64,000 bases of DNA from Salipiger sp. IMCC34102 (GCF_004145405.1 NZ_SELQ01000002.1:372001-436000); one strand, 5' to 3'; shown: positions 48,043 to 57,726, numbered from the stretch's first letter. A program made the numbers and translations. Notes: generated by a model from the sequence alone, not told the origin.

Positions 48043-48212
48043 GGGCGACCTCGAACGGAAGGGTGCGTCCAGTGCGGTTTGGACCTCTGCGAGGTAATCG
48101 ACCCCATCGCCTGCGGCAAGGGAGACGGGTTTTGCGACATCGAGGTGCGCGCGAGGGTCGCAGGGAAACGGGCGGGGTTTCCCCGGTCGGGCAGTCTGAC
48201 TAGGTAGGGCCC

Positions 48213-49406
48213 ATGTTCTGGATCCTCTGCACCCTGCTGACGCTGGTCGTCGTGTCCTACCTGGCCCTCCCGCTCCTGCGTCCGGAAGCCGGGGAAGAGG
48301 CCGCGCCGGACGTCGAGATCTACAAGGCGCAGCTGGCCGAGGTGGATCGCGATGTCGCGCGCGGCACGCTGGACGCCGATGACGCCGAACGCGCGCGGGT
48401 CGAGATCTCGCGCCGGCTGCTGGCCGCGGCCCGCGCGGACCGGGCGACGGGCGTGGCGGCGCCAAGGGTGAACCGCCTGGCGACCGGTCTCGTGCTGCTG
48501 CTGGTCGCGGGCGTCGGGGCCGCGACCTACGCGTTCACCGGTGCGCCGGGCGTGCCGGATCAACCGCTGGAGGCACGGCTCGCCCAGGCCGAGGACATGC
48601 GCCGGCAGCGTCCCGGGCAGGAGGCGCTCGAGGCCGAGACCCCGCCCTTGCCTGCCGCGGAGGCCGATCCCGAGTACCTCGCGCAGATCGAACAGCTGCG
48701 GCAGGTGGTTCCGACCCGCCCCGACGATCTGGAAGGCTGGACGCTGCTGGCCTACCACGAATCGCAGCTCAACAATTTTGCCGCCGCCGCCCGCGCGCAG
48801 ACCCGCGTGGTGGAGCTGAAGCGTGACGAGGTGGAGCTTGTCGACCTCGTGCGGCAAGCGGACCTCATGGTGATCGCCGCCGACGGGATCATCTCGCCCG
48901 AGGCGGAGGCGGTCGCGCGCCAGATCCTCGCGCAGGATCCGGACAACGTCCCGGCCACGTATTTCCTGGGCGCTATGTATTACCAGACCGGCCGGCCCGA
49001 CGTGGCCTTCCGCGCCTGGCGGTCACTCGCGGAAAGTGGCGCGCAGAGCTTTCACGCGCAGATGGCCCGCTCGCAGATCGAACGGGCCGCGGCGCAGGCG
49101 GGGATCGACTACACGCTGCCCGCCCTGCCCGGCCCCTCCGCCGAGGAGATCGCCGCAGCAGAGGACATGGCCCCCGAGGACCGCGCCGCCTTCATCGAGG
49201 GCATGGTCGCCCAACTCTCCGACCGGCTGGCCACCCAAGGCGGGCCCGCGTCCGAATGGGCGCGGCTCATCTCGGCCTACGGCGTGCTGGGTGATACCTC
49301 CGCCGCCGCCACCGTATGGGGAGAGGCGCAACAGGTCTTCGCCGATGACCCCTCCGCGATGGAGGCGCTGCGCGCGGCGGCGGGCTCTGCGGGGGTGCTG
49401 GAATGA
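48213..49406 (+). CDS. ccmI: c-type cytochrome biogenesis protein CcmI
   Basis: CcmI is a membrane chaperone of the heme ligation complex that presents apocytochrome c. The 397-residue protein has two membrane helices (about 1-20 and 92-112) with a cytoplasmic loop between them ([19 protein letters not shown], a family hallmark). A periplasmic TPR domain (about 150-310) follows. It is remote from ccmABCDG at 20-23 kb, and ccmE, ccmF and ccmH are not in the window. Its stop overlaps the ruvX start by four bases. Confidence 0.93.
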   Translation: MFWILCTLLTLVVVSYLALPLLRPEAGEEAAPDVEIYKAQLAEVDRDVARGTLDADDAERARVEISRRLLAAARADRATGVAAPRVNRLATGLVLLLVAGVGAATYAFTGAPGVPDQPLEARLAQAEDMRRQRPGQEALEAETPPLPAAEADPEYLAQIEQLRQVVPTRPDDLEGWTLLAYHESQLNNFAAAARAQTRVVELKRDEVELVDLVRQADLMVIAADGIISPEAEAVARQILAQDPDNVPATYFLGAMYYQTGRPDVAFRAWRSLAESGAQSFHAQMARSQIERAAAQAGIDYTLPALPGPSAEEIAAAEDMAPEDRAAFIEGMVAQLSDRLATQGGPASEWARLISAYGVLGDTSAAATVWGEAQQVFADDPSAMEALRAAAGSAGVLE

Positions 49407-49879
49407 TCTGCGACGACATCACCGCCTTCGCCGCCGCCGTGCCCCCGATGGGACCGCTGGCGGGGCTCGACCTGGGGACCGTCACCATCGGCGTCGCCAT
49501 ATCGGACCGCCTGCGCGGCGTGGCCACCCCGGTCCAGACGATCCGGCGCAAGAAGTTCGGCGTCGACGCGGCCGCCCTGCTGGCGCTCCTTGCCGAGCGC
49601 GAGGTGGGCGGCATCGTCCTGGGCCTGCCGCTAAACATGGACGGCTCCGAAGGGCCACGCTGCCAGTCCACGCGCGCCTTCGCGCGCAACCTCGAACGGC
49701 TGACGGATCTGCCGATCGTCTTCTGGGACGAACGCCTGTCCACCGTCGCCGCCGAACGTGCCCTGATCGAGGCGGACACCAGCCGTGCGAAACGCGCCAA
49801 GATCATCGACCACGTGGCGGCGGCCTATATCCTGCAAGGCGCGCTCGACCGGATGACCTATGCCAGGGGGGCCCCATGA
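49403..49879 (+). CDS. ruvX: Holliday junction resolvase-like RuvX (YqgF)
   Basis: This 158-residue RNase H-like nuclease is needed for 16S rRNA 5'-end maturation and may resolve Holliday junctions. The first catalytic aspartate is in [15 protein letters not shown], the second acidic residue in FWDERLST, and the last in [28 protein letters not shown] is a family signature. Its ATG overlaps ccmI (ATGA) and its stop overlaps the DUF1289 gene by four bases. Confidence 0.94.
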   Translation: MICDDITAFAAAVPPMGPLAGLDLGTVTIGVAISDRLRGVATPVQTIRRKKFGVDAAALLALLAEREVGGIVLGLPLNMDGSEGPRCQSTRAFARNLERLTDLPIVFWDERLSTVAAERALIEADTSRAKRAKIIDHVAAAYILQGALDRMTYARGAP

Positions 49880-50109
49880 CCGACGAGATCTGGAAACGGG
49901 CCGAGGTGCAGAGCCCTTGCGTGAAGATCTGCGTGATCGAGCCGAAGAGCCGGCTTTGCACCGGCTGCCTGCGCTCCATCGACGAGATCGCCTCCTGGGG
50001 GTCGATGACGTCGGAGACCCGTGCCCGGATCCTGGCCGAACTGCCCGCCCGCCAGCCTTTGCTGACCCGCAGGCGCGGCGGCCGCAAGGGACGCCTGGGC
50101 GAGCAATAG
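49876..50109 (+). CDS. DUF1289 cysteine-rich small protein
   Basis: This 77-residue protein has four cysteines (15, 19, 28, 31) in [19 protein letters not shown], probably a metal site, followed by [19 protein letters not shown]. This is the DUF1289 family. A basic tail (RRRGGRKGR) suggests nucleic acid contact. The ATG overlaps ruvX by four bases. Function is unknown; co-translation with ruvX may hint at a link to RNA metabolism (inference). Confidence 0.85.
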   Translation: MTDEIWKRAEVQSPCVKICVIEPKSRLCTGCLRSIDEIASWGSMTSETRARILAELPARQPLLTRRRGGRKGRLGEQ

Positions 50110-50120
50110 GCCTGTATGGG

Positions 50121-50154
50121 ATCGCCAGGCCCGGACGGGCGCGCGCCCGGCGAT
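50121..50154. terminator. hairpin between convergent DUF1289 and PIN genes
   Basis: The perfect palindrome CGGGCGC-GCGCCCG (50136-50149) is enclosed by ATCGCC (50121-50126) and GGCGAT (50149-50154). It lies in a 54-base convergent gap without a T run; a two-way terminator is plausible. Confidence 0.4.
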
Positions 50155-50163
50155 TGCCGCGCG

Positions 50164-50706
50164 TCAGTCCGCCAGCCGTTTGCCCAGCCGCGGAAGGCGG
50201 GCCTTCTTCATCAGCGCGCGCATCGTCCAGGGCTGCGGGGACAGTCGATTGGCCTCGGCCAGGGTGGCGCGGGCCACGCCCGCCACGACCTCCGGGAGTT
50301 CGTCGTGCAACCGCATGAGCAACCCGTCGGGGTCCGATCGGAACAGCCCCTCCTCCGCCAGCAGGTTGCCGGGAAAATCCTTGGCGTTGAGCGTCACGAT
50401 CCCGTCGCAATGCCCCGCCACGGCGGCGGCGAGCACGTGGATGTCGTCAGGGTCCGGCAGCCAGAAGCTGCGTTCCAGCTCCTCCGGATAGCGCACCCGC
50501 GCGTCGGGGAACGCCCCCGCCAGCGCCGCGATCTCTGCCCGGGCGAAGACCTCGGCCTCAGCCCCCAGCTTGACCGTGGCGCGCGCCCATTCCTCCAGGA
50601 TGCGATCCGACCAGCGCGGTGCGTAGAGGCCCGCGCGGGCGCAGCCCAGCAGCACCTCCCGCATGACCGTCGGGTAAAGGACACAGGCGTCGAGCAGCAG
50701 CCTCAC
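50164..50706 (-). CDS. PIN domain protein coupled to rlmI
   Basis: This 180-residue protein starts MRLLLDACVLYPTVMREVLL, with the first PIN-domain aspartate at residue 6. It contains LPDPDDIHVLAAAVAGHCDGIVTLNAKDF, read in parts as DPDDIHVLAAA and GIVTLNAKDF, the second acidic cluster of PIN nucleases. PIN proteins cut RNA and often serve as toxins. No antitoxin gene is adjacent; instead the GTG start overlaps the rlmI stop by four bases. It is longer than most VapC toxins (about 130). A housekeeping RNase role is as likely. Confidence 0.8.
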   Translation of the reverse strand: MRLLLDACVLYPTVMREVLLGCARAGLYAPRWSDRILEEWARATVKLGAEAEVFARAEIAALAGAFPDARVRYPEELERSFWLPDPDDIHVLAAAVAGHCDGIVTLNAKDFPGNLLAEEGLFRSDPDGLLMRLHDELPEVVAGVARATLAEANRLSPQPWTMRALMKKARLPRLGKRLAD

Positions 50707-51908
50707 AGCCGGAACGTGACCGCCTTGAGGTAACCCGACTCGGCCAGTTGGGGCATCAAAGGATGGTCCGGCCCCGCGAAGCCCGTGTGCACGATCTGCC
50801 CGCGCCGCCCGCCGCGCCCGATCCCCCGGGCAGAGGCGTTGCGAAACCGCGTGAGGTCCGCCGCGTGAGAGCAGGAGCACAGCGTCAGGTAGCCGCCTTC
50901 CGCCACCAGCGGGGCCGCCAGTTTCGCCACCCGCTCGTAGGCGCGCAGACCGGCCTCCAGGGCGGATTTCGACGGCGCGAAGGCGGGCGGGTCGCAGACG
51001 ACGATATCGAAGGTCTCGCCTTCCTCGGCCAGGGCCGCCATCGTGTCGAAGGCATCGCCCTTGCGGGTCGCGAAACGCGCCGCCACGCCCGATTGCCGCG
51101 CCCCCTCCTCGGCCAGTGCCAACGCGGGCGCGGAGCCGTCGACGGCCAGCGCGGAGGTCGCCCCCTGCGCCAGGGCCGCCAGCCCGAAGCCGCCCACGTG
51201 GGCGAAGACGTCGAGCACCCGCGCCCCGCGCGCGAGGCTTGCGACGAAGGCATGGTTCGGGCGCTGATCGTAGAAGAGCCCCGTCTTCTGTCCGCCCGTC
51301 AGGTCGGCCATGTAGGTGGCGCCGTTCATCGGAACCGGCACCGCCGCCTCCGGCGTCTCGCCCAGTAGCGTGGCCGAGCGATCCTCCAACCCTTCCAGGC
51401 TGCGCGCCCGGCCCGTGGCGTTGAGCAGGATCGTGGTGCAGCCAATGACGCGGGCGAGGGACGCCGACAGCGCCTCGATCCGGGTGTCGGCCCAGGCGGC
51501 GTTGGGCTGGATCACGCAAGTGTCGCCGAAGCGGTCGATGACGACGCCGGGCAACCCGTCGGCCTCGGCGTGGACCAGCCGGTAATAGGGGTCCGCGTAA
51601 AGCCGCTCGCGGTGGGCCAGCGCGCGGGTCAGGCGGGCGGCGAACCAGGCCTCGTCGATCTGCGCCTGCGGGTCCGTATCCAGCATCCGGGCGATGATCT
51701 TGCTGGCGGGGTTCATCGCGACCGTGCCCATGGGCACGCGGTTGGCGTCCTCCAGCGTGGCGAGCGTGCCGGGGGCCAACGCCCGGGTGCGGCGGTCGGT
51801 CACCAGCTCGTTGGCGTAGACCCAAGGGAAGCCGTGCCGGATGGCGCGGGCATCGCCCTTGGGCAGAAGGCGGACGGTGGGGCGGGTATCTGGGCTGGCA
51901 TCGGTCAT
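50703..51908 (-). CDS. rlmI: 23S rRNA methyltransferase, RlmI-like
   Basis: This 401-residue class I SAM methyltransferase has an N-terminal PUA domain (about 10-85, LPKGDARAIRHGFPWVYANE). An RlmI/RlmK catalytic domain follows, with GGQKTGLFYDQR, VLDVFAHVGGFGLAAL (SAM motif I) and VVCDPPAFAPSK (motif IV). E. coli RlmI methylates C1962 of 23S rRNA; the exact target here is inferred. The cysteine pair CSCSH near the C-terminus fits the family. Confidence 0.87.
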   Translation of the reverse strand: MTDASPDTRPTVRLLPKGDARAIRHGFPWVYANELVTDRRTRALAPGTLATLEDANRVPMGTVAMNPASKIIARMLDTDPQAQIDEAWFAARLTRALAHRERLYADPYYRLVHAEADGLPGVVIDRFGDTCVIQPNAAWADTRIEALSASLARVIGCTTILLNATGRARSLEGLEDRSATLLGETPEAAVPVPMNGATYMADLTGGQKTGLFYDQRPNHAFVASLARGARVLDVFAHVGGFGLAALAQGATSALAVDGSAPALALAEEGARQSGVAARFATRKGDAFDTMAALAEEGETFDIVVCDPPAFAPSKSALEAGLRAYERVAKLAAPLVAEGGYLTLCSCSHAADLTRFRNASARGIGRGGRRGQIVHTGFAGPDHPLMPQLAESGYLKAVTFRL

Positions 51909-52061
51909 GCCACCCCCTACCCCGACACCGTCCGGCCCGCCAGACCTTTAGCGGCCAGACCGCCGGGCCGACCGGCGAAGGATGGCCCGCCCGGTGGTCC
52001 TTGCCCATGAATGCCCTACCCTTCGCAGCGCGATCCGGGACCCCGATCCCGCACGGCAGGT

Positions 52062-52098
52062 TGTTAGCGATAACGCCGCGTGTTAGTTTGACGCAAAC
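52062..52098 (+). promoter_or_regulatory. operator-like palindromes before edd-eda
   Basis: TGTTAGC-GATAACG (52062-52075) is an imperfect palindrome centred on CG, with perfect GTTA/TAAC arms. This form resembles LacI/GntR-family gluconate-repressor operators (TGTTA..TAACA). A second palindrome GTTTG-ACG-CAAAC follows (52086-52098). They lie 21-57 bases before the edd start, in the promoter or leader. Confidence 0.5.
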
Positions 52099-52118
52099 GC
52101 CCTTGACCGAGGTTCATC

Positions 52119-53924
52119 ATGGCCCTGCATCCGAAAATCGCCGAAGTGACCGACCGCATCCGCGAACGCTCAGAAGGCCCGCGGCGGCGCTATCTCGACA
52201 CGATGGAGCGGGCGGCGGCCCAGGGCCCCCGCCGGGCGCATCTGACCTGCGGCAACCAGGCCCATGCCTATGCCGCGATGGAAGGCCAGAAGGACGCGCT
52301 CGTGGGCGAGAGCGCGCCCAACATCGGGATCATCACCGCCTACAACGACATGCTGAGCGCGCACCAACCATTCGAGACCTTCCCCGCCCTGATCAAGAAG
52401 GCCGCCAACGCGGTCGGCGCCACGGCGCAGGTCGCGGGCGGCGTGCCGGCGATGTGCGACGGGGTCACGCAGGGGCAGACGGGGATGGAGTTGTCGCTTT
52501 TCAGCCGCGACGTGATCGCCCTCGCCGCCGCCGTGGGGCTGTCCCACAACACCTATGACAGCGCGATCTACCTCGGGGTCTGCGACAAGATCGTGCCGGG
52601 CCTCGTGATGGCCGCGGCGACCTTCGGCTACATCCCCTCAATCTTCCTGCCCGCGGGGCCGATGACCTCGGGCCTGCCCAACGACGAAAAGTCGCGCATC
52701 CGCCAGCAATTCGCCACCGGCGAGATCGACCGCGCGGAGTTGATGAAGGCGGAGATGGCCTCCTACCACGGGCCGGGCACCTGCACCTTCTACGGCACCG
52801 CCAATTCCAACCAGATGCTGATGGAGTTCATGGGGCTACACCTGCCCGGCGCCTCCTTCGTGAACCCGAACACGCCCCTGCGCGAGGCGCTGACCGTGGC
52901 GGGGACCGAACGCGCGGCACAGATCACGGCACTGGGCAACGATTTCACCCCCGTCAGCGATATCCTGGACGAACGCGCCTTCGTGAACGGGCTCGTGGGC
53001 CTGATGGCCACGGGCGGCTCGACGAACCTCGTGCTACACCTGCCCGCCATGGCACGTGCTGCCGGGATCGTTCTGGACCTGCAGGATTTCTCGGACATCT
53101 CGGACGTGACGCCGCTGATGGCCAAGGTCTATCCCAACGGCCTCGCAGACGTGAACCACTTCCACGCCGCGGGCGGGTTGAACTACATGATCGGCGAGCT
53201 TCTGAACGCGGGCCTGCTGCACGACGACGTGCGCACCGTCGCGGGCGACGGGCTGGAGCTCTACACGCAGGAGCCAAAGCTCGACGGCGACCGGATCACC
53301 TATTCCCGGATCGACGGGCAGACGCAGAATGACAAGATCCTGCGCCCGGTCTCGGATCCGTTCCAGGCGACCGGCGGGCTGCAACAGCTCGAAGGCAACC
53401 TCGGGCGCGGGGTGATGAAGACCTCCGCCGTCGCGAAGGAACGCCACATCGTCGAGGCGCCCTGCCGCATCTTCCACGACCAGGGCAGCGTGAAGGACGC
53501 CTTCAAGGCCGGTGAATTCACCGAGGACACGGTCATCGTCGTCCGCTTCCAGGGGCCGAAATCGAACGGCATGCCCGAACTTCACGGCCTCACGCCGGTG
53601 CTGGCGGTCCTGCAGGATCGCGGGCTGAAGGTGGCACTGGTGACCGACGGGCGCATGTCGGGGGCCTCCGGCAAGGTGCCCTCCGCGATCCACGTCTGCC
53701 CAGAGGCCGCCGACGGCGGCCCCATCGCGCGGTTGCGCGACGGCGACGTGGTGCGGCTCGACGCGACCGCCGGCACGATCGACGTGAAGAACGTCGATCT
53801 TGGCACCCGCGACGTGGCAAAGGCCGACCTGACCGGCAACGGCACCGGCGTCGGGCGCGAACTCTTCGCCGCCTTCCGCGCCAACGTGGGCCTCGCCACC
53901 GACGGTGCCTCGGCCGTTCTGTAA
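52119..53924 (+). CDS. edd: phosphogluconate dehydratase
   Basis: Edd dehydrates 6-phosphogluconate to KDPG, the first step specific to the Entner-Doudoroff pathway. The 601-residue protein is of the IlvD/Edd family with an iron-sulfur cluster. [20 protein letters not shown] is the family signature, and [14 protein letters not shown] and [12 protein letters not shown] also carry expected cysteines. Near the C-terminus, [18 protein letters not shown] is typical. GAGG lies upstream of the ATG at 52119. It forms an operon with eda 19 bases downstream. Confidence 0.96.
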   Translation: MALHPKIAEVTDRIRERSEGPRRRYLDTMERAAAQGPRRAHLTCGNQAHAYAAMEGQKDALVGESAPNIGIITAYNDMLSAHQPFETFPALIKKAANAVGATAQVAGGVPAMCDGVTQGQTGMELSLFSRDVIALAAAVGLSHNTYDSAIYLGVCDKIVPGLVMAAATFGYIPSIFLPAGPMTSGLPNDEKSRIRQQFATGEIDRAELMKAEMASYHGPGTCTFYGTANSNQMLMEFMGLHLPGASFVNPNTPLREALTVAGTERAAQITALGNDFTPVSDILDERAFVNGLVGLMATGGSTNLVLHLPAMARAAGIVLDLQDFSDISDVTPLMAKVYPNGLADVNHFHAAGGLNYMIGELLNAGLLHDDVRTVAGDGLELYTQEPKLDGDRITYSRIDGQTQNDKILRPVSDPFQATGGLQQLEGNLGRGVMKTSAVAKERHIVEAPCRIFHDQGSVKDAFKAGEFTEDTVIVVRFQGPKSNGMPELHGLTPVLAVLQDRGLKVALVTDGRMSGASGKVPSAIHVCPEAADGGPIARLRDGDVVRLDATAGTIDVKNVDLGTRDVAKADLTGNGTGVGRELFAAFRANVGLATDGASAVL

Positions 53925-53943
53925 CCTGACGAAAGCTGATTCC

Positions 53944-54585
53944 ATGACCCCCGAACAAGCCTCCGACCTGAACCGCAAGCTTTGCGCGTTGGCCCCCGTG
54001 ATCCCGGTGCTGGTGCTCAAGGACGCCGGCAAGGCGGCCGGGCTCGCCCGCGCGCTGATCGCGGGCGGCCTGCCCGCACTGGAAGTGACCCTGCGCACCC
54101 CCGCAGCCCTCGACGCGATCCGCGAGATGGCCGCCATCGAAGGCGGCGTGGTGGGGGCCGGCACCCTGCTCACGCCCGAGGACGTGGAGAACGCCAAGGA
54201 GGCCGGCGCGCAATTCGGCGTCTCTCCGGGCGCCACCGACCGCCTGCTCGACGCTTGCGAGGCGAACGAGCTGCCACTCCTGCCCGGTGCCGCCACCGCG
54301 ACAGAGGCGATGGCACTGCTGGAACGCGGCTACACCGTGCAGAAGTTCTTCCCGGCAGAGGCCAACGGCGGCGTGCCCGCGCTCAAGGCCATCGGCGCGC
54401 CGATCCCGCAGGTCAGCTTCTGTCCCACGGGCGGCGTCAGCCTCAGGAACGCGCCCGACTACCTTGGCCTGTCGAACACGCTTTGCGTCGGTGGAAGCTG
54501 GGTCGCCCCGGCCGACCGCGTCGAGGCCGAGGATTGGGCGGCGATCGAAACGCTCGCCCGCGAGGCCGCAGCCCTTTCACGCTGA
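53944..54585 (+). CDS. eda: KDPG aldolase (2-dehydro-3-deoxyphosphogluconate aldolase)
   Basis: Eda splits KDPG into pyruvate and glyceraldehyde 3-phosphate, completing the Entner-Doudoroff pathway; it can also act on 4-hydroxy-2-oxoglutarate. The 213-residue protein has the general-base glutamate in [12 protein letters not shown] and the Schiff-base lysine in [10 protein letters not shown] start at the ATG at 53944 (MTPEQASDL), as homologues do, not at the in-frame ATG within the edd tail. The operator-like site before edd probably controls both. Confidence 0.95.
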   Translation: MTPEQASDLNRKLCALAPVIPVLVLKDAGKAAGLARALIAGGLPALEVTLRTPAALDAIREMAAIEGGVVGAGTLLTPEDVENAKEAGAQFGVSPGATDRLLDACEANELPLLPGAATATEAMALLERGYTVQKFFPAEANGGVPALKAIGAPIPQVSFCPTGGVSLRNAPDYLGLSNTLCVGGSWVAPADRVEAEDWAAIETLAREAAALSR

Positions 54586-54643
54586 CGGCGAAGGGCTCGC
54601 GGTCTCGGGGCCACTCCCTGTCGCCGTCCGCGCGCGGATCCCC

Positions 54644-54675
54644 TTCATCTGGCAAGATAAACTCCCGCCGGAGGC
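54644..54675. repeat. dispersed 32-bp intergenic element, copy 2
   Basis: This copy matches the one at 3540-3571 at 29 of 32 positions and lies in the convergent gap between eda and the small gene after glnE. Immediately beside it GGGCCG (54677-54682) and CGGCCC (54687-54692) form a hairpin that may end the glnE transcript. Confidence 0.7.
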
Positions 54676-54694
54676 CGGGCCGCCTGCGGCCCGA

Positions 54695-54961
54695 TCAGCG
54701 CGCCCGCCCCGCACGACCGCCGCGGCGGCGGGGTGCCGCGGTGTCCGCAAGCCCTGCACGCAGCGTTTCGGTCATCGGATGGTCGGCAGGCTCGCCCGCG
54801 TGCCGCTCCAGCAAGGCGGCGATGGCCTGGCGCAGATCGGTTCCCGCGGCGACCTTCAAGGCCCAGTCGAGGAAGATCTCGCGGCATTCGCCCGGCCCGA
54901 GCGTCTCGATGCGGTAGGATTCCGCGATCAGCCCGCCGGGATCCAGCGCGTCGCCTTTCAT
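54695..54961 (-). CDS. small protein coupled to glnE
   Basis: This 88-residue protein starts MKGDALDPGGLIAESYRIE and contains GPGECREIFLDWALKVAAG. The C-terminus is rich in Arg and Gly. I recall similar small proteins next to glnE in Rhodobacterales but know no function. Its ATG overlaps the glnE stop by four bases (ATGA), which argues for joint expression and perhaps a link to nitrogen control (inference). Confidence 0.7.
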   Translation of the reverse strand: MKGDALDPGGLIAESYRIETLGPGECREIFLDWALKVAAGTDLRQAIAALLERHAGEPADHPMTETLRAGLADTAAPRRRGGRAGRAR

Positions 54962-57726
54962 GCGGTCTCCTCCAGCACGGCGCTCACCACCCGGTCGGTG
55001 GCGGTCGAGACCTCTTCTATCCGCTGCGCCAGCGCATCCAGACTGTCGCAACCGACCTCTCTGAGCACGAAACGACGTCCGCCCTCGCCCAGCGCATCGG
55101 GATCGAGCTTCGCGCCGGTCAGAAGCCGTGCCGCGGCCTGCAGCGACCAGAAGAGGTCCTGCGCCGAAAGCAGGGCCTCGGACTGCGCGGGCGTGACCAC
55201 GCCCGCGGCGCGCGCCGCGGCGATCTGACCGCCCCCGTCGGTCGCGGTGCAGCCCGCGCGCAGGGCCAGGGTCTGGATCGCAAGATCGCTGTCCATCAGG
55301 CGCCCGGGCCCGTCCTTGGCGTCCCAGCCGCCCCCCGGCTTGGCTTCCGCCAGCCTGCGGCGCATCTGCGCCACGTCCTCCAGCACGCCTGCCCCCTGCC
55401 CCTTGTCGGCGATCAGATCGGCACGGAAGGCCTCGAAGTCCGCGAGCAGGTCCGGCGGCCCCGCGATCCCGCGCGCCCGGGTGAGCGCCAGGTGCTCCCA
55501 GGTCCAGGCCTCCTCGCGCTGGTAGCCCCGGAATGCGTCCCAGGACGTGGCGACCGGCCCTTGCCGTCCCGAAGGGCGCAGGCGCATGTCGACCTCGTAA
55601 AGGCGACCCTCCGCGGTCGGCGCGCTCAGGGCCGTGACCAGCGCCTGCGTCAGGCGCGCGAAGTAGGGCCGCGCGCCGAGCGACCGGCGCCCGTCGGAGC
55701 TTGCCTCGGTGTCCGCGTCGTAGATCACGATCAGGTCGAGGTCCGACAACGCGTTGAGCCGCCCCGCCCCGAGAGAGCCCATGCCCACTACGGCGGCCCC
55801 GCGCCCCGGAATGTCGCCGTGCTTGGCGCGGAACTCCTCCAGCACGACGGGCCAGAGCGCCGCGACGACCGCCTGCGCCAGGTCGGCGTAATGCGTGCCG
55901 CTGGTGGTGGCATCCGCAAGCCCGCGCAGATGGTGGACTCCGATGCGGAAATGCCGCTCCTTCATCCACACGCGCGCCAGCGACAGGGCCGCCTCGTAAT
56001 CGGGCGCGCGGGCAAGCTCTTGGGCAAGCTGTTCGGTCAGCGCCTCGACCCCCGGCCAGGGGGCGAAGAAATCCCCCCCGATCACCGCGTCCAGCACGCC
56101 CGCGTTGCGCGACAGGTACTGCGCGAGCGCGGGCGCCGTCGCACAGATGTCGACGATCAGCCGTGTGAGCTGCGGGTTCGCCTCGAAGAGAGAGAAGAGC
56201 TGCACGCCCGCGGGCAGACCCGCGAGGAAACGGTCGAACTGGGCCAGGGCCTCCTCGGGCCGGGCCGCGTCCGACAGATGGGTGAGGATCACGGGCCGGA
56301 CACGGCGGAAGATCTCGGTCGCACGGGTGGAGCGCAGGGCGGGGTAATCGAGCCAGCGCGCCGTGGTCTCCGCCCCCCATTCCTGCGGGGGCGCGGGATC
56401 TGGCGCGTCGGGGGCGAAGAAGTCCTCCGTCAGGGCGTGGACCTCTTCCAGCCGGTCGGTCAGGTCGCGGCGCAACTCCGCTTCGTCGCGATCCATGAAG
56501 GCGGCAAGGCGGGCAAACCCCTCCGCGTCGCCGGGCAGGGCATGGGTCTGCGCGTCGTTGATCATCTGCAGTCGATGTTCGACCGTGCGGTGAAAGGTGT
56601 AGTGATCGCTCAGCGTGTCGCGGGCCGCGTCGGGTATCCAACCCGCCGTCGCCAGCGCCGCAAGCCCCTCCTTCGTTCCGCGCACCCGCAACGCGGGATC
56701 GCGTCCGCCCGCGATCAGTTGCCGGGTCTGGGTGAAGAACTCGATCTCGCGGATGCCGCCGCGTCCCAGCTTCATGTTGTGGCCCGCAAGCTTCAGCGGC
56801 CCGTGGAGCCCCTTGTGGTCGCGGATCCGCAGCCGCATGTCGTGGGCGTCCTGGATCGCCGCGAAATCGAGGTGCTTGCGCCAGACGAAGGGCCGCAGCG
56901 TATCCAGGAACCGCCGCCCCGCCGCCCGGTCCCCCGCGCAAGGGGCGGCCTTGATGTAGGCGGCGCGTTCCCAGGTCCGGCCGACGCTTTCGTAGTAGCG
57001 TTCGGCGGCGGTCATCGACAGGCAGACGGGCGTGACGCTGGCGTCGGGACGCAGCCGCAGATCGGTGCGGAAGACGTAGCCGCCCGCCGTCACGTCCGAC
57101 AGCATCGCGCACATGGCCCGCGTGATGCGCACGAAGACCGACCGGACCTCGGCCACCTCGTCCGGCGCGAAACGGTCGTCGTCGAACAGGCAGATCAGGT
57201 CGATGTCGGAGGAATAGTTCAGCTCTCCCGCACCCATCTTGCCCATGGCGAGCGCCACCATCCCCCCGGCGGTCCTTGCGTCCTCGGGTGCGAGACCCGG
57301 CAGCCGTCCGCGCCCGATCTGGACGGCGGTCAGGGCGCGCAGGCTCGCGTCCACGGCGTCCCCGGCCAGATCCGTCAGCGCCGCCGTGACGACCTCCAGC
57401 GGCCAGACGCCGCCGAGGTCCGCGAGCGCCGTCATCAGGGCCGTGCGCCGCTTGGCCTGCCGCAGCCGGTCGGGCAGGTCCGGCAGGGGCGTGTCGAATA
57501 GCACCGCCCGTTCGGCCGCCAGCGCATCCTCTGGGGTCTCGCAGGCGTGCTCCAGCCAGTCCGCCTCGGCCCGGACAAGGCCCGACAGGTAGGGGCTGCA
57601 TCCCGCCGTCCCGTGCAGCAGGTCGCGCAGCCCGCCCCGGGCCCAGGGGGCCTGCGCAAGCGCATCGTCGCCGCGGTCGGGTTGAAAGGGCCGCGGAACA
57701 CGCGTCAGCCGCTGCTCTAGCGACAT
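54958..57726 (-). CDS. glnE: bifunctional glutamine synthetase adenylyltransferase/deadenylase
   Basis: GlnE adds AMP to, and removes it from, glutamine synthetase according to nitrogen status, guided by PII proteins. The 922-residue protein carries two nucleotidyltransferase domains, each followed by a regulatory helical domain. The first has GKMGAGELNYSSDIDLI and the second GMGSLGAGRLNALSDLDLI. Lengths are usually 920-1000. It is followed by a coupled small gene. Confidence 0.95.
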   Translation of the reverse strand: MSLEQRLTRVPRPFQPDRGDDALAQAPWARGGLRDLLHGTAGCSPYLSGLVRAEADWLEHACETPEDALAAERAVLFDTPLPDLPDRLRQAKRRTALMTALADLGGVWPLEVVTAALTDLAGDAVDASLRALTAVQIGRGRLPGLAPEDARTAGGMVALAMGKMGAGELNYSSDIDLICLFDDDRFAPDEVAEVRSVFVRITRAMCAMLSDVTAGGYVFRTDLRLRPDASVTPVCLSMTAAERYYESVGRTWERAAYIKAAPCAGDRAAGRRFLDTLRPFVWRKHLDFAAIQDAHDMRLRIRDHKGLHGPLKLAGHNMKLGRGGIREIEFFTQTRQLIAGGRDPALRVRGTKEGLAALATAGWIPDAARDTLSDHYTFHRTVEHRLQMINDAQTHALPGDAEGFARLAAFMDRDEAELRRDLTDRLEEVHALTEDFFAPDAPDPAPPQEWGAETTARWLDYPALRSTRATEIFRRVRPVILTHLSDAARPEEALAQFDRFLAGLPAGVQLFSLFEANPQLTRLIVDICATAPALAQYLSRNAGVLDAVIGGDFFAPWPGVEALTEQLAQELARAPDYEAALSLARVWMKERHFRIGVHHLRGLADATTSGTHYADLAQAVVAALWPVVLEEFRAKHGDIPGRGAAVVGMGSLGAGRLNALSDLDLIVIYDADTEASSDGRRSLGARPYFARLTQALVTALSAPTAEGRLYEVDMRLRPSGRQGPVATSWDAFRGYQREEAWTWEHLALTRARGIAGPPDLLADFEAFRADLIADKGQGAGVLEDVAQMRRRLAEAKPGGGWDAKDGPGRLMDSDLAIQTLALRAGCTATDGGGQIAAARAAGVVTPAQSEALLSAQDLFWSLQAAARLLTGAKLDPDALGEGGRRFVLREVGCDSLDALAQRIEEVSTATDRVVSAVLEETA

